From assembly GCF_018446385.1 (NCBI RefSeq), contig NC_056001.1, forward strand, positions 11,402,672-11,466,671: DNA of 64,000 nucleotides. Reading direction: 5' to 3'. Below, one piece after another: positions 34,345 through 45,525 of this stretch (its first letter is position 1; every line of letters starts with the position of its first letter). Source of the DNA: Zingiber officinale (lineage: Eukaryota; Streptophyta; Magnoliopsida; Zingiberales; Zingiberaceae). Under the pieces are notes generated by a model. It made no database searches and was not told the origin of the DNA. It saw only the letters and a program-made list of their open reading frames with translations. The position numbers and the translations under genes are program-made.

Positions 34345-37300
34345 GCATTGGGCGTGGATTTGCGTCTACCACCTTGGTTTGTAGATAGTGGATGCTCCAA
34401 GCACATGACCGGGGACAAATCACTGTTTACAACCATTCAAAACAAAAGTAGAGGTAATGTGTCTTTTGGTAATAATGGTAGCCTTAAGGTTATAGGAGTT
34501 GGAGACATTCATATATCCGAATGTCTCCATATCAAGAATGTCCTTCTAGTCAAGGGGATGACTTTTAATCTCCTAAGTGTCAGTCAATTGTGTGATACGG
34601 GTTACACAATTGAATTTCATTCAAGTCAATGTTTGGTTAAACACATTGACACACTTGACACGGTACTAGTAGGCACAAGGGTTGATAATATTTATCAAGT
34701 ATCGTTTAAAAGTGCTACTAATGCTTTGATTAAGTGTTTCATGTCGAAAGAAGAAGAGTCTTGGCTATGGCATAAAAGGTTGGCACATGTAAACATGAAG
34801 AACATCCGGAAGTTGGCCAACCAAGGATTAGTGCGAGACTTACCCAGCATCAAGTACCACAAGACCAAACTATGTGATGCATGTCAAAAGGGTAAGCAAA
34901 CAAAAGTTGTTCATAAAGGTAAAAGCACTGTAAGTACATCTACTGCTTTAGATTTATTGCACATGGACCTATTTGATTGCAGTAGTGTAATATCATTGAA
35001 TGGAAGTAAATATTGCTTGGTAATCGTTGATGATTTTACTAGATACACATGGACTTTCTTTTTGAAACATAAGGACCAAACTATAGATATTTTTATTTCC
35101 TTTTGTAGAAGAACTGAAAATGAAAAATTGACAACAATTAAAACCATTAGAAGTGATCATGGTGGGGAATTTCAAAATCATAGGTTTTTAGAGTTTTGTC
35201 AAGAAAAGGGATATAGGCATGAGTTCTCTACTCCAAGGACCCCACAACAAAATGGGGTTGTGGAGAGAAAGAACCGAGTCCTACAAGAGGCTGCACGAAG
35301 CATGCTCAATGAGTACTCACTACCGAGCTACTTATGGGCTGAAGCTGTGAATACAGCTTGCTATGTGCAAAATCGAGTTTTAATACATAGGTTTTTAGGA
35401 AAGACTCCCCATGAACTTTGGTTTGGGAAACTGCCTACAATTAAACATCTTAGCGTGTTTGGTTGTAAGGTGTTTATCTTGAACACCAAGGATCATCTTG
35501 GGAAGTTCACGGCTAAGGCTGATCAAGGGATACTGGTCGGGTACTCTCTTACCAGCAAAGCCTATCGAGTCTACAACAATAGGACCAAATTGATTGAAGA
35601 GTCCTCTGATGTAGCTTTTGAAGAAATCCCTAACTTAAATGATCAACCAAGGGATGTAGGAGAAATTCAATTTGAACTTAGAAATCTAAGTTTGAATGAT
35701 CAAAGTGAAGAACGAGTCGAAGTTGACTCTGATGTTGATGAGCAAAGGCAACAAAGAACTCAATCTGATCCTTTGCCTGATATTGAGTCCTTGCCTGTGC
35801 CGAGTGAGACCACTCATGAGGCACCGCCAACACCAAGGCAGTCTAGGTTAGCCACTAGTCATCCCCAAGATCAAATTGTGGGAGACATCCAACAAGGGGT
35901 TAGGACTAGGTCATTCTTTAGAAATGAGTCTAATGAAGTCGCATTGATTTCAGAGATTGAACCAAAAATAGTTGATGAGGCATTGCACGATCCTGATTGG
36001 ATCTTAGCTATGCAAGATGAGTTAGGTCAATTTGAAAGGAGCCAAGTGTGGGACTTAGTTCCTAGACCTAAGAAGACCACCATTATTGGAACTAAATGGG
36101 TCTTCAAAAATAAGTTAAATCAAAAGGGAGAAGTTGTAAGAAACAAGGCAAGACTTGTAGCCAAGGGCTATAGTCAAGTCGAAGGTCTCGATTATGATGA
36201 GACTTATGCTCCCGTGGCCCGATTAGAGTCCATTCGTTTGATGCTAGCTTTTGCTGCACATAGAGGTTTCAAGCTCTATCAAATGGATGTTAAATCAGCC
36301 TTCTTAAACGGATTCATCAAAGAAGAGGTCTATGTTGAGCAATCACCGGGGTTTGTGAGTATCGAAGCTCCAAACCACGTATACAAGCTCAAGAAAGCTC
36401 TTTATGGGCTTAAACAAGCACCTCGAGCATGGTACGAAAGGTTATCAACTTACCTATTAGAAAAGGGCTTTGTAAGAGGCCAAATAGACCCAACACTATT
36501 TCTGCGTAGAGATGGTGAAAACATTTTTGTAGCCCAAGTGTATGTCGACGACATAATTTGTGGCTCAAATAACAAGGGCTATTTGAATGAATTCATTTCT
36601 CACATGGAAAGTGAGTTTGAGATGAGTCTAGTAGGAGAGTTGACATTCTTCCTCGGACTTGAAATCAAACAAACTCGAGATGGAATTTATGTCCATCAGA
36701 CAAAATACACTCAAGAGATGCTTAGAAAATTCAATATGAGTGACTCTAAGGAAGTGTCCACTCCAATGGCGACAAACACTCGCCTTGACAATGATGAGAG
36801 TGGAAAACCAATTGATCTAACGCAATATAGAAGCATGATTGGTAGTCTTCTATATCTCACAACTAGTCAACCAGACATACTTTTTGCTGTGGGCATGTGC
36901 GCTAGATATCAAGTCTGTGCCAAGGAATCTCATTTAATTGCAGTTAAGAGAATATTGAGATACCTTAAGGGCACAATTCGAGTAGGTCTATGGTACCCTC
37001 GTACAGAGTCTTTTGACTTGATAGGCTATACCGATTCCGATTATGCTGGGTGCAAATTGGATCGGAAAAGCACTAGTGGGGGTTACCAATTTTTAGGTTC
37101 ATCATTAGTTAGTTGGTCAAGTCGGAAGCAACATTGTGTTGCTCTCTCCACGACCGAGGCTGAATACATTGCCATGGGAGAGAGTGTATCACAATTGTTG
37201 TGGATGATTCACACTCTAGAAGATTATGGACTTTCGTATAAGGGAGTGCAAGTGTTGTGTGACAACATTAGCACAATAAACCTAACGAAAAATCCAGTCC

Positions 37301-37485
37301 ATCATTCAAGGACCAAACACATTGAAGTGCGTCATCACTTCATTAGAGATCACGTAGCTAGGGGAGACATTGCACTCACATATGTTGAGTCAAAGTCAAA
37401 CTTAGCCGACATTTTCACAAAATCCCTTCCGGAAAATGAATTTAGTCATTTAAGGAGGGAATTGGGAATGTGTTTGGCTCAATAA
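34345..37485 (+). CDS. SIRE pol: protease, integrase, reverse transcriptase, RNase H
   Basis: A single open frame of about 1046 codons, directly in frame with gag after one TAG. Numbering from 34348: protease active site [12 protein letters not shown] (Asp 13), GAG-pre-integrase [15 protein letters not shown] (about 142), integrase core with D in HMDLFDCSS (about 207), D in SDHGGEF (about 270) and E in [14 protein letters not shown] (about 306), RT with [18 protein letters not shown] and [10 protein letters not shown] (about 732), and RNase H with [10 protein letters not shown] (about 893) and the terminal [13 protein letters not shown]. No ATG is needed if it is made as a gag-pol fusion by read-through. 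All key residues are present, so it may be functional. Confidence 0.93.
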   Translation, partial: ALGVDLRLPPWFVDSGCSKHMTGDKSLFTTIQNKSRGNVSFGNNGSLKVIGVGDIHISECLHIKNVLLVKGMTFNLLSVSQLCDTGYTIEFHSSQCLVKHIDTLDTVLVGTRVDNIYQVSFKSATNALIKCFMSKEEESWLWHKRLAHVNMKNIRKLANQGLVRDLPSIKYHKTKLCDACQKGKQTKVVHKGKSTVSTSTALDLLHMDLFDCSSVISLNGSKYCLVIVDDFTRYTWTFFLKHKDQTIDIFISFCRRTENEKLTTIKTIRSDHGGEFQNHRFLEFCQEKGYRHEFSTPRTPQQNGVVERKNRVLQEAARSMLNEYSLPSYLWAEAVNTACYVQNRVLIHRFLGKTPHELWFGKLPTIKHLSVFGCKVFILNTKDHLGKFTAKADQGILVGYSLTSKAYRVYNNRTKLIEESSDVAFEEIPNLNDQPRDVGEIQFELRNLSLNDQSEERVEVDSDVDEQRQQRTQSDPLPDIESLPVPSETTHEAPPTPRQSRLATSHPQDQIVGDIQQGVRTRSFFRNESNEVALISEIEPKIVDEALHDPDWILAMQDELGQFERSQVWDLVPRPKKTTIIGTKWVFKNKLNQKGEVVRNKARLVAKGYSQVEGLDYDETYAPVARLESIRLMLAFAAHRGFKLYQMDVKSAFLNGFIKEEVYVEQSPGFVSIEAPNHVYKLKKALYGLKQAPRAWYERLSTYLLEKGFVRGQIDPTLFLRRDGENIFVAQVYVDDIICGSNNKGYLNEFISHMESEFEMSLVGELTFFLGLEIKQTRDGIYVHQTKYTQEMLRKFNMSDSKEVSTPMATNTRLDNDESGKPIDLTQYRSMIGSLLYLTTSQPDILFAVGMCARYQVCAKESHLIAVKRILRYLKGTIRVGLWYPRTESFDLIGYTDSDYAGCKLDRKSTSGGYQFLGSSLVSWSSRKQHCVALSTTEAEYIAMGESVSQLLWMIHTLEDYGLSYKGVQVLCDNISTINLTKNPVHHSRTKHIEVRHHFIRDHVARGDIALTYVESKSNLADIFTKSLPENEFSHLRRELGMCLAQ

Positions 37486-38720
37486 GTCATGTTGACCACA
37501 TCATGATCAATAAGGACCATTAAAATGATAAGAAAAATTGGAAAATTAATTTGGGCAACTCGGGGACATCTCACACAAACTATAAGGTTTAACAAATTAT
37601 TTTTGTTTGCTAAATATGGGGTGAGATGCTAGGATCAACCCAATTATTCAAAATGTATCATGCATCCCTTGAATAATTAGGTTGAAGAGACATTAATTGA
37701 GTATGGGAAAGGTCATTACATAATTCATGTGTATTTGGCTCCTAGATCTTACTCATATATTCAAACCAAGGAATCTTGGTTGGACTTTTGCCTAGAAATT
37801 TTCTAATTATGGTTGATGGTTGATGTGTTGATTGGTATTGTTGTTTGGTTCATGTCATGACTCTGATTGATAAAACGATAAGTTGTTAAAGGAAATAATA
37901 GCAACTTGGATATATTTTGACAAACTTGAAACTAAACATAACAAGGATAAAAAATTTCAGCTTTCATGCCTTGATTGAAAAATTAGGACAAGTTGTTTAT
38001 ATTTTGACAAATTTGAACTTGATCATAGAGATGAGTTTAGCAAAAATATGTTTTGAACTTCTAAGGACCAAGAAGACAGAACTTCATATGGTTGAAGTTA
38101 GTGTGAGGTTTTGTTTGATAAGAGTTGAAACTTTTGGATTATGAACAAGTTCAGGCCATAAGAAATCATATTTCGAATATATTAGTGTTTGGTGATTCCT
38201 AAGTTCTAGGGTATGTCTTAGGGAAGTTCTAAATTCTTGAGTTCCGGATTCTTCAGACTTCATGGCTCAGTATTTCAGTTACTGAAATTATTGAAATCGG
38301 GTTATCAGACACTGATCGGTCCACAGACCGATCAGGAAAGTCTGGATCGGTCTGTCGACCGATCCAGAACGAAGCCAAACTCTCTGTTTGGTATCTGATC
38401 GGTCCAGTGACCGATCAGCGCACGAAGGAAGCCCCCTGATCGGTCCGGGCACCGATCAGGATGATCCCTCATCGGTCCACTGACCGATCAGGTGTCGCCG
38501 ATTCACTCGGGTGGATCTGATCGATCAGGATTTCTCCTGATCGAACAGCCGTCCGATCAGATCACACTGTGCACTATCCCCTCATTAAATCCTCCCGACC
38601 TCCTCTCTTCCCGATCTTCTTCCTTCTCAAAACCCTAGCCGACCGACTCATAACCTAGCCGACGCCCCTCTCTTCCTCCCGTCTTCTCGACCCATCGTCT
38701 TCTAAAAGCCGAAGGTCACA
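37486..38720 (+). other. Non-coding stretch between SIRE pol and env-like ORF
   Basis: About 1.2 kb without a convincing reading frame. It contains a palindrome cluster at 38305-38560, then a pyrimidine-rich 'aaaccctagccgac' leader-like segment just before the env-like ATG, which resembles a plant 5' UTR. Confidence 0.5.
38305..38560. repeat. Palindrome cluster ahead of the env-like ORF
   Basis: Five to six TGATCGGTC-N4-GACCGATCA units (centres such as 'caca', 'tgtc', 'cagt', 'cgggca'). Same motif as in the LTRs, but here in the element interior. Confidence 0.85.
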
Positions 38721-40153
38721 ATGGCACCGAGGTAATCTCTCGATCTCTACTGTTTATTGTCTTTGGCAGGTCATGTTATCATGTTCTTACTGTCACTGTG
38801 GTTTGTGCTCGGTGGTTTGCCCATGACCGGTGCTCTTTCCTTGTTCCCATTGTCCTAATTGTTAGGAAGAAACCCACTGGTGGTGAGGGAACCTCTAAGG
38901 AACCAACCAAGAAATCCAAATCCAAAGCTCCTGCTGCTCCTTCCCGACCTCAACCATCCAGTTCGGGAAGATTTCCCAACCAACAGTTTGAACAATCCTT
39001 TAAGGAAAGGACCTTCAAGTTGCTCCCATGTAGATCAGTCGATAAAAAATACATGAATGAGTTTTGTCCAGCGATTACGGAGACCATAGCCTACTATAAA
39101 CTTGATTCCTTGGTATATTTAGAGAAGGATATCAACCTTGACCTAGTTTCTGAATTCTATAACAACCTTCATCAGACTATTGATGGTAGTTATAGATCAA
39201 GAGTGGCTAAGCAAACCGTTGATTTCAGCTTAATTGCTTTCTTTGATTATTTAGGCTGTCGTTTGTGTTCGGGGACGGTGTTCTCATTCTATCCTTCTTT
39301 GCCTGAACCCGTGCCTCATCCTCTTGATGTCTCATCTGACTCGATTTATGAGTAATTCTTTGGACATCCGAGACCGGATGGATTAGATGAGTTAGATGTC
39401 GACTTTCCTACATTTGCAGCCCTTGGCCTTTCTGCTCCTGATTACATTCTTTTCAAAATTGTCACAAACTGTCTTCTACCTATTACTTCTAAACCATTGG
39501 CAGAGATTCGACCGTATCATTGTCTGATGCTTTACGGGTTGCGTAGGCGTCTTGACTTTGATGTCATGTCGAGTGTCTATACTTCTATCATATCCCATAG
39601 CGAGCCAAGCGGTTACACCATCTATATGCCTTATGGGCATGTAATTACTGATTGGCTTGAGACCCTGGGTGTTGACGTCTCTAGGGGGAGGATGGTCAAG
39701 ATGGTTAGGCAGGATTGTCGACTTGGGAAACGTGCATTTTCCAAGTCTGGAATCTTAGGACAGGATGGGGCAGTTAGGTGGAAGGATGGGAGGGCACTAG
39801 GTGAGTTACCTCGACGACAGGTTGCTCTTGTTGCTGCTCCTCCTGCTGCTGACGATGGAGAGGCCGATCCTGATCTGCGCTGGCAGATCGCCGAGCTGGA
39901 GAGTCTCTTTGATCGACACGAGGAGATGGTGGCTGCTGAGTTCGATGGACTACGCATTCGGATCGACCAGCGCTACGATGACTTGCGCAGTCAGCAGCTG
40001 GTGACGCAGCAGCTACTTCTGGGCTGGATGGCCAACTACCCACCTCTGCAGCGATTCTCGGGCCATCCATCTTCGAGCTCCAGCATGCCGCCTCAGGATT
40101 ACGTGCCTCCCGCAGATGATGATGATGTTCCTCATGTTGAGGACATTGATTGA
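38721..40153 (+). pseudogene. SIRE env-like third ORF, apparently spliced
   Basis: The third protein of SIRE-type elements, called env-like by position; its role is unknown. ATGGCACCGAG (38721-38731) is followed by a GTAATC donor. An acceptor 'ttgttag' ends at 38865, and the sequence after it continues in frame to give MAPRKKPTGGEG. The joined frame is 433 codons with one internal TAA at 39353-39355. Regions: a basic/Ser-Pro N-terminus, a conserved-looking central domain (FKLLPCRSVDKKYMNEF, PYHCLMLYGLRRRLDF, YMPYGHVITDWLE), an Ala/Asp-rich linker, a coiled coil (WQIAELESLFDRHEEM), and an acidic end. I see no signal peptide or clear membrane helix, so envelope function is not supported by sequence alone. 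Confidence 0.65.
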
Positions 40154-40706
40154 TACATTCATTTTGACTGTCTATATTTTTTGATACTACTTGTTGGATA
40201 TTTTATGTCTGACCTGGATGCTTGTTCATTTCATCTATGTATGATATTTATTTTCTCTCTTTATGTCTTGCTCCTTATTGGTTTTTAATATGCTACTCAT
40301 ATGCCTTGTTTTGTATGTCTTTTATTTCTTTATTCATTTACTGTTCTAAAATACACTTAGAAGGAATTCTAGGGGGATTAAGCAGAAGACGGTATGGATT
40401 AAGGGGGAGCTCTTTAAGTTATCTTTCGGTGTTTGACAAAGGGGGAGAAGATAACTAAGTTTAGAAATGAATGAAAGGTTGATTTTAGGGGAGAGGATGA
40501 CTTTGAGTCGTTTTGAATCCTCTTACCTAATTCGCACCTATTTGACTAAGTTAAGTTAAGCGATGAATTGACTTCATCGAGTCAATATGAAAAAGGGGGA
40601 GAAGATAACTAAGGTATATCCGTCTTAGGGGGAGGATCCTGATTTCCCTAAAATTATGGGTATATGAGCATTTCTGATCTAAACTTAAATCGTGTTGTCA
40701 AACAAC
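40154..40706 (+). other. SIRE 3' non-coding region
   Basis: Non-coding, with several 'gggggag' purine blocks (40373, 40440, 40596, 40628) resembling duplicated polypurine tracts before the true one at 40707. Confidence 0.5.
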
Positions 40707-40718
40707 AAAAAGGGGGAG
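40707..40718 (+). other. Polypurine tract of the SIRE element
   Basis: 'aaaaagggggag' immediately before the 3' LTR. Confidence 0.9.
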
Positions 40719-40720
40719 AT

Positions 40721-42354
40721 TGTTGATCCACCTGGATGTTGTTTCGTTGTTGACATCGATTTAAGTTTGTATCAGATATTTAACTCAGATTGATTACTAA
40801 TCTAGGTTGACTTGATTGACCTGATTGAGAAAGTCCTAACGGGATGTTAGGCGGTTGGAAAGTCCGTGAGTGAAGCCGGGCGATTGGAAATCCTGGTGGT
40901 GAAGCCGGTGAAAATCTAGTGAGTGAAGCTAGGTGCAAGTCCCGGTGAGTGAAGCCGGCAAGGAAAATCCAGATGGATCAAGGATGATCGGACATCGGTG
41001 TTGAAAAGTCCAAGAAGGAAGCTTGGCATGCGAAGTCGAGAGGGCTCCGGACTAGGGAGAGGGCTAGGGAGCTCGTTTCTCGGACTAGGTCGGAGAGGGC
41101 TCGACCCGGAGAGTCGCAAATGGATCGGTCGGCGGACCGATCGGTGACTGGACACTGATCGATCGCCGGCCGATCGGGAATCGATCGATGGCTCTTGGCG
41201 ATTCTTGTCGATCTGGACGATCATCGATCGATAGCATCAGTGAGTTTCTTGATCGATGCGGAGACCGATCGAGCTAACGCAGGAAGGCGACATCGATCGG
41301 TCTGGGACCGATCAGATTAGTGCTGATCGGTCCGCAGACCGATGGCTGCGTCTCTGATCGATCGGGGAGACCGATCAGATTAGTTCGGAGTATGCCACCG
41401 ATCGGCGATGATCGGGCGTGGATCGGTTGCAGACCGACCCACGGTATTGTTTGTTTTGCATGTACTTTTTCTGATTGCCGTATTTGTTTTCACCCATCTG
41501 TTTTTAACCATCTGCTGTGAGTCTTTTTAGCTTGCAGGTTGCAGGTCACACTCTCATGATTGAATTCAAATTAAGCTTCATTAAGAGAAGAAGACAAGTG
41601 CTCTTTACACTGTGATTTGCTGCAACAGATGCATTTGAGGCATCAACGTTCACTGGGTTTCTGATTGCGATTGGGTTGCGCTCAGTTTGACCTCTACTCA
41701 TTGGTTCGTATCCAGAGATGCCAGTGATTTCCATTGGCATGGGTTCAGAGAACCAGATGAGGAGGAGAGGTGATTGGCTACGCCTTGTTGGCAGCAGCGA
41801 TTCTGCAGGCAGCGGTGATTCGAGCCAGTGAAGCAGAGAGACATAAGAAGGAAGAAGAGAGGTTCAGAAAAGGCACCGATTCTCTGTTTCTTTGCGATCA
41901 ATCCTTTGAGAAAGCAAGTTGGTGAAGCTGTGAGCTCCTTGCTAAGAAGGTTGTTGTGCGCTCTCTGCTCCGTTTTCTTCTCCGTGTGGCTGTAAGCTCA
42001 TCTGATTATTCTTCTCAGCCACTGTAAGTCTTGTGCTTAATTCTATAATCAACTGAGACTCTGTTGAGAGGTTGCTCCACCGAGAAGGAGACATCTTTAG
42101 CCGGATTTTGTCCGGGGTGTGATCTACCGAAAGATCAAGGAGTCGTCCTCCTTACGGACACGCCGAGGAGTAGGGGCAAGTTATCCCCGAACCTCGTATA
42201 TCCTTGTGTCTGCTGTGTGTGCTTTTCTTCCTTCGTTTTCGTTTTAGTTTTCAACTTCCGCTGTGCTAACAAGTTTTTCTTTAAGAAAGATTTTGTTTAA
42301 GTTTTCATAGAGGCTATTCACCCCCCCCCCCTCTAGCCATCTAAGATCCCAACA
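40721..42354 (+). mobile_element. 3' LTR of the SIRE element
   Basis: 1634 bp. From about 41440 to the end it is almost identical to the 5' LTR. Between about 40850 and 41435 it has many short deletions relative to the 5' LTR. The palindrome cluster (41120-41440) is present but eroded. Confidence 0.92.
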
Positions 42355-42359
42355 TCCTT

Positions 42360-42836
42360 CTCAAAAGCTGTGCTCCCTCCCGATCGGACGGTGTCGCACC
42401 CGAGCGCAGAAACTCCATGATGGCTGTCCTCCAATCGCTCGGGAATGCGAGGCCCTCCATCCGGTCAATGTGCGCTACCAAGGATACTTGCTCAATTGGC
42501 TGCTGGATGACGACCGGTGATATTGAACTTGCAAGTTTAGCTAACTCATCTGCTGCCTGGTTCTCTGCTCGGGGTATCTTCTGGATAATGACTTCCCTGA
42601 AGTGGGTCTTGAGCTTTTCGAAGGCGTCAGCGCAGAGCTTGAGCCGAGCGTTGTTAATCTCAAAAGTGCCCGAAAGCTGCTGAGCGGCTAGCTGAGAGTC
42701 TGAATGGAGTGTCACCCGACCGGCTCCTACATGCCGAGCTGCCTGCAAGCCGGCTATGAGGGCCTCATACTCTGCTTCATTATTTGTGGCTCTGTAGTTC
42801 AACCGGACGGATAGATGCATCCGTTCTTCTTGGGGA
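42360..42836 (-). pseudogene. Tat RNase H, second part
   Basis: RNase H portion of Tat pol between two insertions. NYRATNNEAEYEALIAGL, LHSDSQLAAQQL and ENQAADELAKLAS are the plant-type RNase H blocks (catalytic E and D visible). It joins in frame across the GAGAG site to the segment ending at 52695 (VDGSSARLGSG) and across TCCTT to the integrase. Confidence 0.85.
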
Positions 42837-42841
42837 GAGAG

Positions 42842-45514
42842 TGTTGGTTGCTACTCGGAAAGCCTAGAGGTTCCACTGTACAAAAATTTTGTACAAAGGT
42901 CTGAACCTTTTCCTAGCTACCATGTGTTCTTTTAAATTAAATTTTGGATCGCCTGCGGAACTTAACACGTTTGATCCAAAACTTAATCTATTTGTTCTTT
43001 TAGGTTTTGACTTGGATCTCCTGCGAAACTTAACACGTTCGACCCAAATCACCTTAAGTTATTAATTCCATTAAATATTAATTTCCATAATTGGTTCCCA
43101 GTACTGACGTGGCGAGGCACATGGCCTTCTTGGATATGGGAGCAACCACCACCGACTAGACAAAACCTTTTATAGAAATCTAATATTTAATTTCCTAAAA
43201 TAACTTTAGGTTAACCGAAAAGAACAATCAAATCACAAGGAAAAATAAAACAAAAGAACACAACTTCGAAAACATATTCGAAATACTAGAATCGTAAGCC
43301 TCTTGTATTTGATATTATTTCCAAAAACTAGTATGATGCGGAAAGAAAAAATACTAGTTATACCTTTTAGAAAGACCTCTTGATCTTCTACCGTATTCCT
43401 CTTCTAACCTCGGACGTTGTGTGGGCAACGATCTTCCGAGATGAGAATCCACCAAAGCACCTTCTTCTCCTTTCTTCAAGTTTCGGCCAAGCACAAAGCT
43501 TCCAAAAGATGAAGATCTTTTTCCACCAACCAAGCTCCAAGGGATACAAGCTTTCTCTCCTTCTTCTTCTTCTTCTCCAAGTAGTATCCGGCCACCACAA
43601 GAGCTCCAAGCAAATAGAGAAGGTTCGGCCACCACCAAGAGGAAGAGGAAGAGAGGTTGGCCGGCCACAACACCAAGGAAAAGAGGGAGAGAAATAATAG
43701 AGGTTGTTCACCATGAAGCCTTCTCTACCCCCTCTTTTATAATCCTTGGTCTTGGCGAATAAGGAAAATTTAATAAAAATTTCCTTAATTCTTTTTCCAT
43801 TGAAAAGGAAAAAGTATTTAATTAAAAACAATTTTCTTTCTCAATTCTATTTGGCCGGCCACACCAAAGCTACAAACAAGGAGAGTTTTAATTAATTAAA
43901 ACTTCCTAATTTGTCTCCAGAAATTTATAAAATTTCTCCAATAATTTAATCCCTTCATGATTGGTTTATAAAAAAGAAATTTAATAAATTAAAATCTTTC
44001 TTTTAAACATGTAGATAAAAAGAAAGTTATCTCTAAAAATTAAAATCTCTTTTAATCTACAAATAAGGAAAGATATCAAATCTTTTCTCAATCTTTTGTA
44101 GAAACTAATAAAAGAGAATTATTAATTTTTAAACTTTCTTTTAAATCATGAACATGGTTAAAAAGGAAAGTTTTCTTAAAATTTAAAATCCTCCTTTAAT
44201 CAACAAATAAGGAAAGATTTCAAATTTTAAACTCTCTTTTAAACATGTAGATGATTTACAAATAAGGAAAGTTTTTACCAAAAATTAAAACCATCCTTTT
44301 AATCTACAAATAAGGAAAGAGATTAATCTCTTCTCTTAATCTTTTGTAGAAAGTTATAAAAGGAAATTTTTAATTTTTAAACTCTCTTTAAAAACATGAT
44401 ATCCACATAAGAAATAATTTTAATAAAAATCCTTTTAATATTCTAGTGGCCGGCCACCTAAGCTTGAGACCCAAGCTTTGGCCGACCACCTACATGACTC
44501 ATCCACTTGGTCTTGGCCGGCCTAGCTTGGGTTCCAAGCTAGCTTGGCCGGCCCCATTGGATGGGTAAGAAGGTGGGTATGCGGTGGGTATAAATCTCTA
44601 TATACTAGAGGCTACGATAGGGACCGAGAGGAGGAATTGGTTTTGGTCTCCCGATGAAATTAAGCATCCCGTGTTCGCCCCGAACACACAACTTAATTTC
44701 ATCAATAATAATTCATTCCACTAAAGAACTATTATTGAACTACCGCACCAATCCCAAATTACATTTTGGGCTCCTTCTTATTATGAGCATGTTAGTCTCC
44801 CTGTGTTTAAGATATCGAATGTCCACTAATTAAGTGAGTTACTGACAACTCATTTAATTAATATCTAGGTCCAAGAATAGTACCACTCAACCTTATCGTC
44901 ATGTCGGACTAAGTCCACCTGCAGGGTTTAACATGACAATCCTTATGAGCTCCTCTTGGGGACATTATCAACCTAGTATCTCTAGGACACAGTTTCCTTC
45001 TATAATCAACAACACACACTATAAGTGATACCATTTCCCAACTTATCGGGTTTATTGATTCATCGAACTAAATCTCACCCATTGATAAATTAAAGAAATA
45101 AATATCAAACATATGTGCTTGTTATTATATTAGGATTAAGAGCACACACTTCCATAATAACTGAGGTCTTTGTTTTTTTATAAAGTCAGTATAAAAGAAA
45201 CGACCTCTAATGGTCCTACTCAATACACTCTAAGTGTACTAGTGTAATTATATAGTTAAGATAAACTAATACCTAATTACACTACGACCTTCCAATGGTT
45301 TGTTCCTTTCCATTATGGTCGTGAGCTACTGTTTATAATTTATAAGGTACTAATAACATGATCCTCTGTGTGTGACACCACACACCATGTTATCTACAAT
45401 ATAAATTAATTGAACAACTACATTTATCATAAATGTAGATATTTGACCAATGTGATTCTTATTTCTAGATAAATGTTTATACCAAAAGCTAGGCTTTTAG
45501 TATACACTCTAACA
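42842..45514 (-). mobile_element. 3' LTR of the decayed Copia element
   Basis: 2673 bp; in element sense TGTTAGAGTG to GCAACCAACA. Unusually long for a Copia LTR. It carries an extra 16-bp segment near 43070 relative to the other LTR, and AT-rich imperfect repeats at about 43980-44420. Confidence 0.9.
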
Positions 45515-45525
45515 ATCTCCCACTT
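45515..45525 (-). other. Polypurine tract of the decayed Copia element
   Basis: Reads AAGTGGGAGAT on the minus strand, directly before the LTR. Confidence 0.8.

Larger units (their letters stand above)
30978..42354 (+). mobile_element. SIRE/Maximus Copia element with env-like ORF, full length
   Basis: 11,377 bp with LTRs 30978-32653 and 40721-42354, iMet primer site, gag, pol, a third ORF, polypurine tract and target duplication TCCTT (30973-30977 and 42355-42359). Very long, gag and pol in one frame, and a third ORF before the 3' LTR are SIRE traits. Pol is a single open frame, so insertion was fairly recent. It interrupts the Tat pol between RNase H and integrase. Confidence 0.93.

Noticed and set aside
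43354-43831. Open frames of 100-147 codons in the long Copia LTR, repeated at 50533-50897
   Set aside because: They lie in low-complexity LTR sequence, occur identically in each LTR copy and show no known domain.
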